A stretch of 14,965 bases of DNA from assembly GCA_041691815.1 (NCBI GenBank), contig JBEPTZ010000109.1:1-14965 (forward strand). The letters run 5' to 3'. Shown here one piece after another: positions 13,504-14,965 of the stretch. The translations under genes were made by a program, and so were the position numbers. Source of the DNA: 70-18 sp041691815. Its GTDB lineage: Bacteria; Pseudomonadota; Alphaproteobacteria; Acetobacterales; Acetobacteraceae. How positions within the stretch are numbered: position 1 is the first letter of the stretch; every line of letters starts with the position of its first letter. The notes under the pieces were generated by a model, which worked only from the letters and a program-made list of their open reading frames with translations, was not told where the DNA came from and made no database searches.

Positions 13504-14220
13504 GTGGATCGTGCCGTCGACGCGGTGAATCTGGGCGCCGCCGCAGGCGACCTGTCGCTCTGGGGCCTGTTCCTGCAGGCCGACATCGTCGTCAAGCTGG
13601 TGATCTTCATGTTGATCGTCGCCAGCGTCTGGGTGTGGGCGATCGTCTACGAGAAAACCACCTCGCTGCGCCGCGCCAACCGCGCCGCCGATGCCTTCGA
13701 GGACCGGTTCTGGTCCGGCGGCAGCCTGGAGGAATTGTACGACGAGGAAGGCGCCAAGCCGGCCCACCCGATGGCGGCCGTGTTCGGCGCCGCGATGACC
13801 GAATGGCGCCGCAGCGCCCGCGTCGCCGGTGCCGACCTCACCCGCAGCGGCGTGCGCGACCGGGTGGAGCGCGCGATGGGCGTCACCATCCAGCGCGAGA
13901 TGGATGTACTGGAGCGCTGGATGGTGTTCCTCGCCTCCACCGGCGCCACCGCCCCGTTCATCGGGCTGTTCGGCACCGTCTGGGGCATCATGCACAGCTT
14001 CTCGGCGATCGCCGCGATGCACAACACCAACCTCGCGGTGGTGGCGCCGGGCATCGCCGAGGCGCTGTTCGCCACCGCCATCGGCCTGGTTGCCGCCATC
14101 CCGGCGGTGCTGGCCTACAACAAGATCAGCAACGATCTCGCCCGCTTGGCATCGCGCCTGGAAGGCTTCGCCACCGAGTTCGGCGGCATCCTCTCCCGCC
14201 AGTCCGAGGAGCAGGCCTGA
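13504..14220 (+). CDS. tolQ: Tol-Pal system inner-membrane protein TolQ
   Basis: A 238-residue MotA/TolQ/ExbB proton channel subunit, normal length. TolQ-TolR harvests proton-motive force to energise TolA for outer-membrane constriction at division. Three membrane segments are visible: about 28-49 (VVKLVIFMLIVASVWVWAIV), about 138-165 including ASTGATAPFIGLFGTVWGIM, and about 180-203 (EALFATAIGLVAAIPAVLAY). The long cytoplasmic loop between the first two carries MTEWRRSA. The threonines in helices 2 and 3 that line the proton path are present (GLFGTVWG and LFATAIG). The start is GTG at 13504, with AAGGGA about 8 bp upstream; no ATG fits before the first membrane helix. tolR follows after 1 bp. 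Confidence 0.95.
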   Translation: MDRAVDAVNLGAAAGDLSLWGLFLQADIVVKLVIFMLIVASVWVWAIVYEKTTSLRRANRAADAFEDRFWSGGSLEELYDEEGAKPAHPMAAVFGAAMTEWRRSARVAGADLTRSGVRDRVERAMGVTIQREMDVLERWMVFLASTGATAPFIGLFGTVWGIMHSFSAIAAMHNTNLAVVAPGIAEALFATAIGLVAAIPAVLAYNKISNDLARLASRLEGFATEFGGILSRQSEEQA

Positions 14221-14221
14221 C

Positions 14222-14749
<528 letters not shown>

Positions 14750-14761
14750 CGCGCACCCGCG

Positions 14762-14965
14762 ATGGCACCAGGTCTCAAGCGCGGCGCCGCGGTTTCGCTC
14801 GCCCTGCACATCGTGCTCGGCGTGGTGCTGCTGGTCGGCATCAACATCAACCGCCCCGAGGACAAGCCGCCGGAGATGGAGGTCGAGCTGGCGGTGGAGC
14901 CGGGCAACCAGGCGCAGGCGCCGTTGAAGGCCCTGGAAGACACCCCGGTCGCCGCCGCCTCCATC
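14762..14965 (+). CDS. tolA: Tol-Pal system protein TolA (N-terminal part, cut by window edge)
   Basis: The first 68 residues of a TolA-like protein, cut at the right window edge. A single membrane helix (about 9-27: AAVSLALHIVLGVVLLVGI) contains S12 and H16 in the SxxxH arrangement that TolA and TonB use to contact TolQ-TolR or ExbB-ExbD. After it comes an acidic/proline stretch (RPEDKPPEMEVELAVEPG), the beginning of the periplasmic linker. The ATG at 14762 is 12 bp after tolR, and no clear ribosome site is seen. Identity rests on the helix motif and the tolQ-tolR context; TonB-type alternatives are unlikely in this location. tolB and pal would be expected next. Confidence 0.88.
   Translation, partial: MAPGLKRGAAVSLALHIVLGVVLLVGININRPEDKPPEMEVELAVEPGNQAQAPLKALEDTPVAAASI

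Overview
This is a dense, very GC-rich, gene-packed chromosomal window of ordinary bacterial housekeeping content. The conserved neighbourhoods (zapA / 6S RNA / fau; yebC-ruvC-ruvA-ruvB-ybgC-tolQ-tolR-tolA; aldolase next to thiE; efp next to suhB) point to an alphaproteobacterium of the Rhodospirillales. The GC-rich composite palindromes upstream of yebC recall elements I associate from memory with Acetobacteraceae. This placement is inference; no 16S gene is present.

Left part (1-3943): a complete EF-P beta-lysylation module. On the minus strand lie a partial suhB, efp (with the PGKG loop lysine) and epmB (a radical SAM lysine 2,3-aminomutase). On the plus strand, divergently, a PhzF-family isomerase overlaps epmA (the EF-P lysyl ligase) by 4 bp. 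EpmB makes (R)-beta-lysine, EpmA attaches it to EF-P, and EF-P relieves ribosome stalling at polyproline. No epmC hydroxylase gene is visible.

Middle (3968-7603): three small exported proteins on the plus strand, namely a tandem pair of related unnamed proteins (one a lipoprotein) and a fasciclin-domain lipoprotein. Two hairpins follow. The minus-strand unit is a conserved hypothetical, class I fructose-bisphosphate aldolase and thiE.

Centre-right (7606-9812, plus strand): a small TTG-start ORF, zapA, the 6S RNA gene, fau (5-formyl-THF cyclo-ligase) and a YmdB-family metallophosphoesterase. About 278 bp without a gene then holds two head-to-head inverted copies of a roughly 100-bp palindromic repeat, with a compensatory base-pair change between the copies.

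Right part (10091-14965, plus strand): yebC, the Holliday-junction genes ruvC, ruvA and ruvB (chained by 4-bp overlaps), ybgC, tolQ, tolR and the start of tolA. Recombination repair runs straight into the Tol-Pal envelope system.

I found no CRISPR array, tRNA, rRNA, transposase or prophage. I did not find a convincing new multi-gene system. The most unusual items are the inverted repeat pair, the tandem exported paralogs and the PhzF gene coupled to epmA.
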